DNA from: Pseudogymnoascus destructans
Taxonomy: Eukaryota > Ascomycota > Leotiomycetes > Thelebolales > Thelebolaceae
Direction: 5' to 3'
DNA length: 64,000 nucleotides
Assembly (NCBI RefSeq): GCF_001641265.1
Contig: NW_020167537.1
Coordinates: 1-64,000, forward strand
Under the pieces are notes generated by a model, which worked only from the letters and a program-made list of their open reading frames with translations, was not told where the DNA came from and made no database searches. Of the stretch, positions 1 to 11,631 are shown piece by piece. The position numbers were made by a program, and so were the translations under genes. Within the stretch, counting starts at the first letter, position 1. Each line of letters opens with the position of its first letter.

Positions 1-791
1 GGGCCTTTGTATGCTTCTCAAAGTGCTGAATCCAATCCATGCCTCTCTCGTTTGTAGTCCAGCCATTTTCAGTAACAGAAATCACCCAATCGCTTGAAAA
101 TCCACTATTCTCATACCAAGATGTAAGGTGGTTTTTGCCTGCAACAATGATAAATGGTGGTACTGCCCAACCTTGAGAACTAACGCCTTGGATTACTGTA
201 ACCCATTCCCGATTACCAGGCTGTACCTTCTTTGCTTTTGCCCGCCCGTCTGAGCTTGTTACAACCATAGCAGTTGAGATAACGCCCATCATAAACCCAG
301 TCTCATCAAAGTTGTAGATATCTGCTTCATCGATACCATATTTCGCAATTGTGTTACGCACAAGCTCAAACCAGCCATTAATAACTTCTGGATCTTCGCA
401 CTTAGCCCTCTGGTAGTCGTATTTGCGCTGAAAGCGTGTCTGGAGCTCTACACGCCGCTTAACAAAGTTTGAAGCCCAACGCGACCCAACGCGTGACGCG
501 TCGCGTGTTGCAAGTAGTCGACTTGCCATCTTCAACAACAGACAGCCGAGGAGGAAACCCTTTGGCAGCTAGGTCGAGTATATACTGAACAAGGACGTAC
601 TCCTCTAGGTTAGTTAATTTCCGTGAGTTGGCTTGGATATCGCGTCGTGAAGGTACACCTTCTAGACGACGACCTAGCTTGCGGTGGTCCACAGAATAGA
701 TCCTAGCAGCAACTCGAAGGCGTAACTTTGGGTCGCTTTGCATAGCCTGGATAGCTAGCACTAATTGGCTTTCATCGTTTTTATGGGGCAT
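1..791 (-). pseudogene. Fot1/pogo transposase fragment, frameshifted
   Basis: The start (MPHKNDESQLVLAIQAM) and first 90 residues match the intact 551-aa transposase at 59915-61570, including the N-terminal HTH region. Near 500-530 the frame breaks where the intact copy continues into the second HTH segment. The homologous reading then resumes in another frame from about 480 down to the window edge, through the DET motif of the DDE core. The remainder is off the window. The copy is therefore inactive as it stands. Identity to the complete copy is high by eye, so the break is recent relative to the other repeats. Confidence 0.85.
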
Positions 792-888
792 GTTTTGTTG
801 TTGAGGAATTTAACATTTAGTTGGGGGTTTGGTCACCGCATCATTTTGGCGCTTTCGCTTGTTTGGCGCTTTCGCTATACATGTACGT
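1..888 (-). mobile_element. Fot1/pogo DNA transposon, copy 1, cut by window edge
   Basis: This stretch aligns with the inner and right part of the complete Fot1/pogo element at 59809-61668. The right terminal repeat ends with ATACATGTACGT at 888 and is followed by TA at 889-890, the expected target dinucleotide. The terminal repeat differs from the complete copy: it reads GGCGCTTTCG twice where the other copy reads GGCCGGTTCG. The left end lies outside the window. Confidence 0.9.
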
Positions 889-890
889 TA

Positions 891-2183
891 TATTATTCAC
901 ATTACTAAGGATGACTTCTTTTCCTGCCTTCCATGCTACATTTAACATTGTAATGACAGAAAGCAACATTTAAGGAAGCTTCCAAGGTGCTAGACTTCTC
1001 CCATTCAACCCTAAGGGTGTAATATCTACACTTGATCTTAAGGTTTAGAACGCTAACACCTCCAACCTCTCACCTAAACACCGCTTAACCATAGGTTTCT
1101 TAGACACTAAATAACCCAACTAAAGCCTCATCACAATTGCGCATCATTAAAATAGCTCTCTAACCTTAATCTATACAGCTGTTAACTAGTTTGCAAAGGG
1201 TGCATTGTATAATGCATTAATTAGCATTGTTAAAAGCAGAGAACTAAAACCTACGACAGGTAAATGAAGTGCTAAGCAAGCGCTTGTGCGATTCTTAATA
1301 CCCCGTCTACAACCGCGTCGGAACAGCACAACATCGCACAGCATATATTACACCAAATTGCCCTATCTGGCATTCTCGTGCGTCCCCGGATGTGAACCGG
1401 TGTCCCGGACGGAGTTATTCTCCCCAACTATCCAGTCCTGTGCCTATACGGTCCTTTACTATCCTTCCACTATCGTCCCACTATACAGGTGTTGTCACCT
1501 TAGTGTCTATGGGGCCATACCACACCAACGCCAGCCACCCAACCCCACACTCTCGAACTACAACAAACATCCCCCCCTCAAAAACATTCAACGACGTCTC
1601 TTCCCTAGCTATATATACTATAGTTATACCATATACTCACAGCTACTCGACATGATATAGACAAAACATTTCTATTGCCTCTCTTATCTTTCTCCATCCT
1701 GCCAGCCAATCTCTGGCAGCCATGTTCAGCGGTGGTTATACTCCAAGTTGCCAGCGCGGGAGCCAGAGCCGCTCCAGGTATGTCATACCAACCTCTGTCT
1801 ACTGTCTCTACATCCGCCCTTCAGCCTATAAATGCGCGTCCATAGCATTCATAGACATAAGGGTACTCCCCAGAGTTCATCCGTTCTGTGACCATCTATT
1901 CGTGGCTTGCTCGCCCGGCTTCTGGTGTGCCCTGGCCCCCTCCCTTCCCCCATGGCCTCCAGTTCGTGCGGCACTCACCCATCGTCTGTCTCCATGAAGT
2001 ATCGCGCAGCGCTCCTCTCCATCTCCGGCGGGATTCCCCGTCGCATAGCCTCAATTCCGCATCCGTCCACCGGATACAGCGGGCATACTGCATCCGCGCT
2101 CCCTCAAAACGCGCTTGGCACCCATCTGACGTTTCATACCACAGGTCCTCCAGGAGCAGCACCAGCCGAACCAAGCCAACCGC
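891..2183. other. Intergenic, no supported gene
   Basis: The first part (to about 1700) is AT-rich with short ORFs that look random. The second part becomes CT-rich on the plus strand and probably carries the promoter and leader of the gene at 2184. I see no RNA gene or repeat here that matches the rest of the window. Confidence 0.5.
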
Positions 2184-3763
2184 ATGAGATCCCCCCCCCG
2201 ACACCCGTCCGATTCCCCTCTCTCCTCCCTCGCGCCCCGGGCACCGCGCCACCCCCACCGGAAAGACATCCCGCTACGCACCTACATCCGCGGCATCCAG
2301 CGGCCCGCCGACATAAAACTCACACACTTCGAAGCCCTCGGGCTACACATCATCCCCAACGCGCCCCTTACCTCCCTCCTGCCCGACCCCTCCTTCCTCC
2401 CCCCCTCCTCCTGGTCCACCCCGCTCCCCACCTCCTCCGACACCGACGCCGACGACCTCGACGACACCCCCCCCATCCCACCTCCCCCGCTCAACAACGG
2501 CCGCCCCGCCCCCGGCCGCGCCACCTACAACGAGCGCATGAAAGAACTCTCCACCCCCAACTCCGCAGCCTTCCGCACCGTGCGCCGCCTCCCCTCCACC
2601 CCCCCGGCCCGCCTCGGCAACGCCTACGAGTTCTTCAAGAACCTCGAGCTCATCTCCGGATTCTGGGTCGACACTTCCCTCTCCGGGCCCGAACCGCTCG
2701 CCGACCCCGAACCCGCGCACCAACGCATCCACATCCGTTCCGGCACCGGCTCCCAAACCCCTCCCGACTTCCGCGCCGCCCTGCTCGCCACGTTCGTCAA
2801 ACTCGTCGCCTACGATTTCAGCTGCAATGTCTCCCTCCCCCGCGTCGAACCACGTCTCCACATCGGTCCCTCCGTCTCACCCCCCCCAAACTCGACATTC
2901 CCCAACTCCTCCCCGCCATCCTCGTTTCCTACAAACATCTCCTTCATCTACCGCACCCCATCCGACTGCCTCTCCGCCCGCGGCGGCATCATCGAGGGAC
3001 CCCTCGCCGCTCTGTCCGCGCGCCACGCTACATCCTTCGACAAACCCCTCGATGAGCTCCTCGATCTCGCCCGCGAAACTGCTGCGCTCTTCGTAGCAGC
3101 TCAGCAGCGCAACCGCGAAGGCAGGGAGGAAATAAAACACGACCCCGCCGACCCGGCGAAATGGTGGTGTTTCAAACCGCGCTGGGGCGGCGGACCAGGC
3201 GGCCCAATCGGGAAGGAAGAGGGTATGGCTGTTGCTCTAACTCCCGCCGCTACCCCTACAACCGCTGCCAAACCCGCACTAGACCTCCCTACCCCCTCCT
3301 CTACAGGCCCCCGCCCTCCCCCAAAACGCCGCCCAACCCGCAAAACAGCCTCCCTGTACGACGCATACCGCCAGCTCCGCCCCCCCTCCACGACCTGGGA
3401 CCGGAAGGCGCGATATCAGTGTATCGGCCGGCAGCCCGGCGCGGAGTGGGATGATGTCTTCTTGGTGAGCTGTTTGAATCACCATGTTGCTATTTCGCGG
3501 TTGCGGGTTGGGAGGGGGGTGTTGGTGGGGCTGGAGGGCCTTGACGGGGTCGAGGGGGGGGATGGGGTTGGGCCAGGGTGTAAAGGGGGGGATGGGGAGG
3601 GGGGGGAGTGACGGTGTGGAGGAGTAGGTGGTGGGATCTTTTTAGTGCGGAGGAGAGGGTTGAGGCTATGGGGGCTGTGTGGGGGATGATGGGATGGTTG
3701 ATGAGGGATGTTGAGGGGGAGGGGGGCGGGGAGAGGATGGAGAGTGTTGAGGGGGGCGCTTAG
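2184..3763 (+). CDS. Conserved-looking fungal protein of unknown function, two exons
   Basis: I do not recognise the family. The long open frame 2184-3611 is proline-rich at its start, then has a more globular part with aromatic residues (around YEFFKNLELISGFWVD and FIYRTPSDCLSARGG) and a tryptophan-rich segment (WWCFKPRWGGG). That frame ends in a G-rich stretch, while a second coding-like frame (WWDLFSAEERVEAMGAVWGMMGW) begins just after it. A 50-bp intron at 3578-3627 (GTGTAA donor, TGAC branch-like site, TAG acceptor) joins the two frames exactly and gives about 510 residues, ending at TAG 3761-3763. A homopolymer-G frameshift would be the alternative explanation. The start codon is the first in-frame ATG and is not certain. 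Confidence 0.6.
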
Positions 3764-4129
3764 ACTGTACCGCTGCGGGCGGGGACATGTGGACGTGATG
3801 GGTGTGGGTGTTGATGTTTCTTACACTTAGAAAGGGGGGAGGTATAACTCAGTTATTTTCAGCATATCCAAAACAGCTTAGATTTTGTTTGAAGAGAGGA
3901 AATATATACACAACTACTGCTCGGAAGGATGAAAGTGCAGGTGTATGTGCATAAATATATATTAAAAGAGCGAATTCGAGCCCCATGCCCGTAACCGCCG
4001 AGGTGTATCTAGTTATTCCCATCCCATATACCATATTATCCCAGTATCCAACCCCCAAACCAATCCCAACCAAACCCCACCCCCGCCCCCCCCCCTTTTT
4101 TACCTTTACCCTAAATATCCAACATACTC
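3764..4129. other. Convergent intergenic spacer
   Basis: The spacer lies between the plus-strand unknown gene and the minus-strand membrane protein gene. It holds C-rich low-complexity sequence near 4075-4100 and no supported gene. Both 3' ends probably terminate here. Confidence 0.4.
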
Positions 4130-5811
4130 CTAACAACCTGCGGCTTCGCCCCCCACAATCGTCGTCCCCGACGCCACACTCCCCGTACTCCCACTCCTTC
4201 CACACTCATCCCACGCCACCCCCGTCCCCGCCCCCGGCCCCCCCCTCCCATCCATATCATCCCCCATCAAATACGCAATATCCGTCTTCTTCCTCTCTAC
4301 AGGCGGCGTGAATAGTGCCATAGCAGCCTCTCGCACCCGCTCATCCAGCTCTGCCTCCCTGCGACTCTCGTGGCGCGCTAAGGCGCGGCCAGCGGGGGTG
4401 TTGTCAATCCGCACCTCGCGTTCGGCATTGCGTTTTGAGGGGAGGGGGGACATTTCTACGTCGTCCTTTGCTGACCAATCTGCGGCCCTTGGGGCACCGC
4501 TGACTTCCTGCGCGTTCCTCGCTAGGGCTTGCTGGACAGTCAGGTTGTGGTTACCGTTGAGACGGCGCCACCAGGGTGGTTTGCGGTTATACCCCATCTC
4601 CCTATCGAGTTCCTGGCCGCGGAGGCGGCGCTGGCGGATCAGCTCGCGGTCCTCGTTGGGGTACGTGTACCCAGCCACCTCGTAGATGATGAAGATAAGC
4701 ACGATTGGCGCCCAGCCCAAGGAATAAATTATCGCCGGGGAAGCGGAGAGGTTGAGCGGGCTATGCGCAAACGAGAAAGCGGCGAGGAATTGGTACGCTA
4801 CGATCGTGAGAGAGAGCGGGAGGGTGAGGAGGAAAGCCGGTGGGGTGGAGGCGAGGGTGCGCAGGAGGGAGGGGCGGGGGGTGTAGTAGTGCATGGAGTG
4901 GGCGAGGGAGAAGAGGATCGTGAGCCACGCGAAGAAGAGGAAGATGGCGCCGGCTTTGAAGCGGCCGTCTGTGGCTTGGGGGGCGGCAACTTGGAGGGAT
5001 TGGGAGGGCGAGCGTTGGTAGGAGATTGGTGTCCAGTTGCGGGGGACGGCCATGAAGAAGTGCTGGGGGGGGGTGTTAGTGGGGTGTTTTTTTCCGACTT
5101 GGGGGTGGGTGGGTGTAGGGGTCAGGTTAGGGGACTCACGAGGAAACCGAAGCCGTAGAAGACGAGGGGCATATAGAATTCCCTCCGGCCTCTTTTATCG
5201 TTTTGGCTTAGTATGAAGGGGTCTGGGTCGATGAGTTGGCGCTCTTGCCAACTGCCCCAGTGGCGCACGCTTTCCCACACGATGGCCAGTGTGCTGGGAA
5301 TCATCAGGTACCAGAATATGGAGTTGAGGATTAGCGGCCACTCGGGGAGGTAGTAGCGGTCGACATCGACGCTGGTGAAGCCGCTGGCCATCCCACACCC
5401 TGCCACCCAGAGCATCCAGTACCATTGCCAGCGGCGTCCGATGGCGTGGAACCTCTTCTCAGATGGCAGGAAGAGCCTGCCGTGCTTGCGCAGGTTGATC
5501 ATTGTGAAGACAAGGCTGAGACCAAAGAAAACGCCTAGAGCAATACCGGGCTTCGCACGGTTCCCGAGTCCGTTCAAGGGGCTATAGCATGATGTTGTGT
5601 TGAGGAATGTGCCGTTGGGGAGGAGGTGGGGGGTGTATGACTCGAAGGTCAGGAAGCAGTTCGAATTATTCGAGAGCGTGCCGTTAGAGTAGAGGGTGTA
5701 GTTCCAGTGCTGGAGAGTTGTGAGATTGAAGTTTATACCCGCGATGACGGTGTCGCTGGCGTTGTTCCCGCCGGGGAAGGAGAGGACGTCGCGTGCGTCG
5801 AAGAGAGGCAT
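4130..5811 (-). CDS. DUF2434-like multi-pass membrane protein, two exons
   Basis: Exons are 5811-5140 and 5062-4130. The 77-bp intron has a GTGAGT donor and a CAG acceptor and keeps phase 0, giving about 534 residues. The N-terminal part is rich in NxS/NxT sequons (NLTT, NYT, NGT), as expected for a lumenal or extracellular domain. About seven or eight hydrophobic segments follow (for example GIALGVFFGLSLVFTMI, then AGAIFLFFAWLTILFSLAH and SLGWAPIVLIFIIYEVAG). The C-terminal 150 residues are charged and probably cytosolic. From memory the N-terminus and topology resemble the fungal DUF2434 family, whose function is unknown. It shares a 421-bp promoter region with the divergent COG5 gene. Confidence 0.75.
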
Positions 5812-6232
5812 CGTGATGGTGGGAGAGCTTCGGAGGCGCGGATGAGTGTCGGCTCGCGCTTAGAATCGCATTCACTCCTCGATTGAGCACATTTCTCGAG
5901 CTGGGGGCCGATCTATGGGTGATAATGATATGCTGGAGGGATTTGTTGATGAAGTTGCAAGGTTCGGACACAGTCCCAGTTTTTAGTTAAGGACTAACAA
6001 AACCATTTGGACTTGAGCCATGACGCACCGATCCATGGTCCAAGCTTCCCATAAACTTACGGATCGCGGCGAAACAATCCATCCGGTGCTCTCTGTGACG
6101 GCTTCACAAATCTTTGATATAACTTAGTGGCTAGTTAACACAGTCACAGTATCAACGCACTCACCATTTGCGACTTCACCATAATGCCAAAGCCAGTGTA
6201 GCATAATCCCACTACCACAACCAGCAGTCGCA
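5812..6232. promoter_or_regulatory. Divergent promoter region between DUF2434-like gene and COG5
   Basis: This 421-bp spacer separates two genes transcribed away from each other, so it must hold both promoters and leaders. I see no strong TATA element or recognisable operator. The assignment rests only on gene orientation. Confidence 0.5.
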
Positions 6233-7570
6233 ATGGCCACCACCTCCAACAACTCAGCCGAAGCCTCCGACCCCTCCTACATCGACTACGAGCTCTTCCT
6301 CGATCCCTCCTTCTCCGCCCCCGCCTTCGCCAACACCCTCGTCCTCACCACCAACAACGCGACCGACTCCCCCCTCGACCTCTCCACCCCCCTCTCCAGC
6401 GTCCTCTTCGACATCCAAGAAGTCGACTCCCACATCCACACCCTCACCTCCGCTTCCGCCCTCCCCCTCCTCTCGCACACCGAAACCCAAGCACACGCCT
6501 CAGAACACATCGTCAGCGAACTCTCCTCCCAAGCAGCCTCCCTAAACGACTCCTACAAACGCCTCGAGCAGGAAGTCATCTCGCGCCACGAAGCCGCTGA
6601 AGAAGTCCAACGCGTCTCCGAGCGCCTATGGCACACTGTCCGCCTAGGTCGCTCTGTCGGCCGCGCCCTCCAACTAGGTCGCCAGCTCGAAGTCCAGATG
6701 TCCGAGCAGCAGCCCCGTAACGCCCAGTCCCGCGATGACCACCGCTCCACTGTCCGCGCTTCAAACACAATTCTCTCCTGTCGCGCGCTGCTAGCCGCTA
6801 ATGGCCCCGGCGAAGAGGGGGAGAACCTAGAGAAAGTCCACGCCATCGCCGCCTTACAGCGCGAACTGATCGCACCAGCTGAACGATCACTTCACGCCAA
6901 AGCCCAGCAAGTCGTGCGGGATTTCTCCATGTCAACACTCACCGGCTCCGGCAGCACCTACGCACAAGCTGAGGACGCAAAGTCCCGCGCCACCTCCGCC
7001 TTACAGACGCTTTACCTGCTCTCCCCACAACCACCGAAGAGAGGGAAGAGCATAAGATTCGAAGCAGAGTGGATGGTACAATCCATCCAAGAGTACCTCC
7101 GCGTCGCCCTCACCACCTCCACAACCTCCATAATCCGCGCCCTCGGCGTCCTCCGCACCCTCGACGACGCACTCCTCCTCGTCTCCTCCCGGTGCCAAAA
7201 CCTCGTCGCCCTCGAACTCCTGCTCTCCTCCCTCAAAGCCCCCACCCTCCCCTCGCTCTCCACGCCACCAAATTTCCTCGTCCCGGTACTAGCAGCGCTA
7301 GAGACGAATAGTCTCACCAGCTATTTTTGGCGTAGCCTTGCATCGGCGCTGTCGCCGCGCGTGCAGGAGCTGGTTAAGGCGGGGGGCATGCAGGCGAGGA
7401 CGCTGAAGAGTAATAGGAATGCGGTTAGGGATATGGTGGCGGAGGCGGTGGCGAGGGGGTGTCAGGTTCCGAGTGGGGCGGGGAAGATGAGAGATGAGAG
7501 GCGGATGGCGGAGTGGGAGAGGGAGGTTGCTGTTATGGTTGGGGCGGTGGTTGGGGGGCTGGGGAGGTAG
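6233..7570 (+). CDS. COG5: Conserved oligomeric Golgi complex subunit 5 (COG5)
   Basis: This is a single-exon 445-aa protein. The N-terminal block (YIDYELFLDPSFSAPAFANT, then PLDLSTPLSSVLFDIQEVDSHI) is the conserved start of COG5. A predicted helical region follows (SYKRLEQEVISRHEAAEEVQRVSERLWHTVRLGRSVGRALQLGRQLEVQM), typical of vesicle-tethering complex subunits. In known systems COG5 sits in lobe B of the COG complex with COG6-8 and tethers retrograde vesicles inside the Golgi. The length fits ascomycete COG5. The start has the Kozak-like context caATGGCC. The last 70 residues become G-rich in DNA but stay in frame. It is divergent from the DUF2434-like gene. Confidence 0.9.
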   Translation: MATTSNNSAEASDPSYIDYELFLDPSFSAPAFANTLVLTTNNATDSPLDLSTPLSSVLFDIQEVDSHIHTLTSASALPLLSHTETQAHASEHIVSELSSQAASLNDSYKRLEQEVISRHEAAEEVQRVSERLWHTVRLGRSVGRALQLGRQLEVQMSEQQPRNAQSRDDHRSTVRASNTILSCRALLAANGPGEEGENLEKVHAIAALQRELIAPAERSLHAKAQQVVRDFSMSTLTGSGSTYAQAEDAKSRATSALQTLYLLSPQPPKRGKSIRFEAEWMVQSIQEYLRVALTTSTTSIIRALGVLRTLDDALLLVSSRCQNLVALELLLSSLKAPTLPSLSTPPNFLVPVLAALETNSLTSYFWRSLASALSPRVQELVKAGGMQARTLKSNRNAVRDMVAEAVARGCQVPSGAGKMRDERRMAEWEREVAVMVGAVVGGLGR

Positions 7571-8188
7571 GATGGGGGTGGGGGTGATGAAGGAGATGGG
7601 GCCAGGTCGTACAGGGGATGTGGTTTCATTGCGACGAAGCCTGGGGGGGAGTGGATGCATCGCGTGGCCACGACGTGGGTCGGACGTCCTAATACGTTTA
7701 CGAGAGGAGTGGCCGTAACCAGGTGGCGTGCCCCGAGGGTTTGCGTAAGTGCATGGAAAGGATACACGGATCCCTTACATTACTTGAAATAATAAGGCAG
7801 AGATGGCACGAAGGCTAGGAGCCCTGCTCGAGTTAGAACTCCGCTGCTGCAAGAGAAAGTGCCAAAGCGATGAAGGTAGCAGCAACGCACAGGCTGGTGC
7901 ATAGGCCGGGATGATAGTAATCTCGGGGGAAATGGGAAGATCACGGGCCTTTGCGATGGAGCTTTAGACGATAGATAGAATCGTTAGTGGGACGCAGCAA
8001 AAAATGCTCGAAGATGGCATAAAACACCCATTGTATTCTCCCTGCTAGTTACACAATCGACATTTTTCGATTTATGGGATATACACTCTAAACCCCCCCT
8101 TTCAACCGTTCTATCCAAAAAACCTCCGCCCTACCCCACCAGCCCAAGAAACAAAGTCTTACGCACCAGCGCCACAGCCCCTGAGACC
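7571..8188. other. Convergent intergenic spacer
   Basis: The spacer lies between COG5 and the minus-strand receptor gene, with both 3' ends pointing in. I see no gene, RNA or repeat here. Confidence 0.4.
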
Positions 8189-9567
8189 CTACACCGCCTC
8201 CCCAAACCGATCCCTCCTTACCCTCCGCTTCCGCTGCTGCTCCTCCTCCTCCACCCCCTCTCCCCTCACAACCCTCACATCAACCGTCTTCTTAATCCCC
8301 ATAATCTGCTCCTGACTCCCCTGCGTATCCCCATCCGAATCCCTCGCCCTACTCCCCTCCAATACACTGCCATCCTTCAACCCCCCATTCCCCGCCGCTG
8401 CCGCAGACCCCTTCGTCACGTCCTTGAGATTGTAGCGGTCGCGGCTGGGCCAGGACGAGGGGAAGAGTTTGGGGAGGACGCGCCAGATGGGCGCTTTGAG
8501 GGTGGGGAGGCAGGCGCTGATGATGCCGACGCAGGACTCGATGTGTGTCCAGAGGAAGGCGCGGTTGGTGCTGAAGGTTATATCGTCGGCGACGGTTTTG
8601 GCGGCGATGTCGAGGAAGATTACGCGCATGACGGAGGTTATGCAGACACTGTGGGGAGGGGGGTTAGTGTGGTGTTTATTAGAGCTTTGAAAGGGGGGTG
8701 GGGGGATGGGTAGGGCTGGGAGGGGGACGTACAAGGCTCCGAGGATGAAAACGCCCATCAAGGCGGCTTTTTGGTTCCGTCCAATTTGTAGACTGCGGAT
8801 GACGGGAATGGGAAGCAGAAAGACAAAGATGTCAAAAGCGGTGTTCCAGCCAGCGTGGGCGTAGCAGAAGGGCGAGGCCTTGAAGCAGTGCCCGCCCTTG
8901 ATGGTATTGTTCCAGTTGAACTTGATGGGATCGCATTGGAAGGTGGTGGCGAGGGTGAAGGCGATGAGGGCCGCCCAGACGGAGTAGATTGTTAGCTGGC
9001 AGATGGTGCGGAAGCGGGGGTGGCCGGTGAAGATGTCGAGGTAGAGGTAGAGGAAGGAGAGCTTGGTGAAGGAGACGAGCATTTTGTAGAAGATTTGGTA
9101 GATGTAGAAGTACTGGCGCTGTCAGAGGGAGGTTACGGAATTAAAAGAAGGGTTGTTTACCATGCCCGACATCTGAACATATTTGATGCCATTATGCTTG
9201 ATCAGGTACTGAACGTGGTGGCCAAAACCCCACCGAAGCATTGCTAAATGAGCTGTCAGATTTCGTTCAACGGCAAGCAAGAGAAAGATGCAACAAACCA
9301 ACGGCTCCAAGAGCTAGTTGGATAAATGCATTTACCTAGAGACTCGTTACGATAGGTCTATACAATCTTTTCGGGGGCAATTCTCACCAGCGCAGCAAGA
9401 ACACACCAGTCAGACTTCCCAACAGAACCAGTCTGGCTATACCTCCACCAGAAACGAATTCCCACAAGAACGCCCGCAATGAAAGTCAACGGGAACGCAA
9501 CATGAATCCACAGCATCCCCGTCGACTCAGCATTATCAGAGAAGTTAGGAGCGTGTGCCGACGACAT
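8189..9567 (-). CDS. PTH11-type / fungal rhodopsin-domain integral membrane protein, four exons
   Basis: I predict exons 9567-9388, 9313-9161, 9118-8733 and 8648-8189. All junctions are GT-AG and in phase, giving about 392 residues. The order of features fits the fungal rhodopsin-like (PTH11-related) family: a short N-terminus, TM1 (MLWIHVAFPLTFIAGVLVGI), a GFGHH motif after TM2, then KLSFLYLYLDIF, and a TTFQCDP segment with a loop cysteine pair (ending GGHC). Next come a helix ending LPIPVIRSLQIG, and TxIESCVGIISACLPTLKAP near the last helix. The tail is charged and cytosolic. Family members include the PTH11 receptor and many orphan paralogues, so the ligand is unknown. The second intron (9119-9160, 42 bp) is very short but keeps the conserved RQYFYIYQIFYK segment. 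Confidence 0.85.
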
Positions 9568-10104
9568 GATAAATATGCTGCGACGACCAGAAAAGAAAGA
9601 GCGAGACCTCGAAGTTAAAGACGATTCCAGAGATGTGTCAGTGGGAGGATCTGATATGACCAAGATCCCCCCAAGGCAAGGCGCGCTGAAGCTTAAAGGG
9701 TGGATTGACCTCAACATAAGTTATGGAAGGTTCACAGCTTAGCGAACCCCTTGCTTTCAACCACAGGAACAATTGTTATAACATCAACTCGCATCTTTGA
9801 TATAATTGTGTTGAATTTCCCCATGCCCTTTGTCTCAACAACTGATAGGACAATGACTGTATTTTCCTGCCGACAGCACTAAATCATTCTAGTGCCTCGA
9901 CTTCCAATTCAGACTACGCACTTTTGCCAGCACCCTCGCCATTACCTTCTCATATCGTGATGAGAGCGGTTCAAGCCAGCTGGCAAGAAGGTTGATGCAA
10001 TACTTCCGTGGCTGGCCAAGACCTTTAGCATTCCGATTAAGTCAAACGGGACCCCAACTGCCCGGGAAAGCCGACATACCAGCTTGCTTCTACTGAGCAC
10101 GACT
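9568..10104. other. Intergenic, no supported gene
   Basis: This is the upstream region of the receptor gene and the 3' flank of the phosphotransferase gene. I see no repeats or RNA genes. Confidence 0.4.
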
Positions 10105-11631
10105 TCAGACCATGACTTTGGCTAACTGGTCTGCCGCGCTCTCATGATCCCACAGAACCAGAATCCGTTCCTTACCCTCCTCCAGCTTCATCTTGACGAA
10201 AGGCTCCATCGCCTCTATTTCCTGCTGGGTTAGAAGGCCCAGTCTCGCGTGGTAATCCGTCTCCTCATTGAGCCCAAAATACCTGGCATCTAAGAACCTC
10301 CAAAATATGAAATCGAACGCCCAGCTGTTCCTAGCTGCATAGTTGATCATCCACGTCTTGCTCTCCCAGCTTTTTCGCATCCGCTGTGAAAGAGACAGGG
10401 ACAGACTCGCCATACCTCCGGCGATTTCGGAGCTAGCCCGTATCTTCGTCTCTTCGCCTTCCAAGACGCGGAGGGAAGTCTCGAGACGAGGTTCGTACGC
10501 TTCCATCCAGGGTGTGTAACCGCTGGGCCAGTATTCTGGGCTCTTCAACAGAAGCCACCAAGGAGGATCGAAGGAAAACTGTTCTGGTGCAGCGTAGGCG
10601 AACTCCCAGTCTATGACACCGACCACGCAGAGGTCCTTATCAATCAAGACATTCGACGGACGTAGGTCTTCAGAGTACAGTCGGAATTTGGATGCACTGT
10701 TACGGTTGTCCTTCATCTCAAATCCGGAATCTAGTCGCCCATCCGATGCGAGCCGCCGAAATAGCTGACGAGCGACGTATTTGTCCCGCGCATCGTCCTC
10801 ATCTAGAACAGCATCGTTATGCTGGAACGTTAGCTGTGCTAGATGTATATCGGCCAGGGCCGAATACCACTCGTCGGAGCTAGAGTACTGTTGGGATGGC
10901 AGTAGGGTTGGAGTGAACCCTGTGAACTCTAGTAGGGAGTTCATATTCTGGATGAGAGGCCTCCCAGACACGGAAAACTGTCCGTCATTATCCTGGACCA
11001 AGGACCCTATTCGAAGAAACGTTAAGGTAGACAGCTGTAGGACAATGTTGGCCATCTGCCTGTAGAGAAACTCTAGCTTTTGCTCACTGATAGTGGGATC
11101 TAGGACGTGAGACTCATCAGGCGTAAGGGTGGGGTCGTTAAGGGCGTCAGACATTGTCCTGTCATGTTCAATATAATCCATAATGATGAATGGCCCTAGC
11201 CCGGTGGGATTCTCGGCTGCAGTTCCAAAGTGGTAGATGTTAGGCACCGGAATAGTGGTCTTCGCCGCAATATACCGTATCGTGGCCACCTCATAGCGAA
11301 CCTTCTCCTCAGGGAACTTGACAATACCTGCTCTAGTTTAGTAAATTCCTGCATGGACATAAATGCTATCTATATAGGTACTTTTGCAAGGGATCCTCAT
11401 AGCCGCCGACGACCCATCCTTATACTCCAGGCGGTAGAAAATGTTGTAGCCCCCTCTGATCGGCCTGTGAAGTTCCGAGGCCTCGCCAGGCCTGTACTTC
11501 TTGATGAGGTTGGCGATGGCGTATGTCTCTGCCTTGCTGAGTGACCTCTCCCATGTCTCGGCCTCCTCGTCGCCTTTCTCCCATGCAAGGTCGTCCTTGT
11601 CCATGCGAACATATCTCAGTTTGTATGGCAT
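10105..11631 (-). CDS. APH-fold phosphotransferase family protein, two exons
   Basis: Exons are 11631-11382 and 11327-10105, with a 54-bp intron (GTACCT donor, CAG acceptor) and phase maintained, giving about 490 residues. The nucleotide-binding half contains GGYNIFYRLEYKDGSSAAMRI and a VRYEVATIRYIAAKTTIPVP segment, the usual spacing for APH/choline-kinase-like folds. The catalytic loop reads YSEDLRPSNVLI, with the aspartate and asparagine of the Brenner motif kept but the histidine replaced by serine. The metal-binding aspartate is in GVIDWEFAY. Fungal proteins of this type are abundant and mostly uncharacterised; the substrate cannot be told. A W-rich segment after the active site (DPPWWLLL) is also typical. 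Confidence 0.85.

Noticed and set aside
1286..1660. Plus-strand ORF of 124 aa
   Set aside because: AT-rich, random-looking composition, no domain and no splice or family support.
1896..3391. Several long ORFs on both strands across the first host gene
   Set aside because: The GC-rich sequence lacks stops in most frames. Arginine-, proline- and glycine-rich readings are shadows of the 2184 frame.
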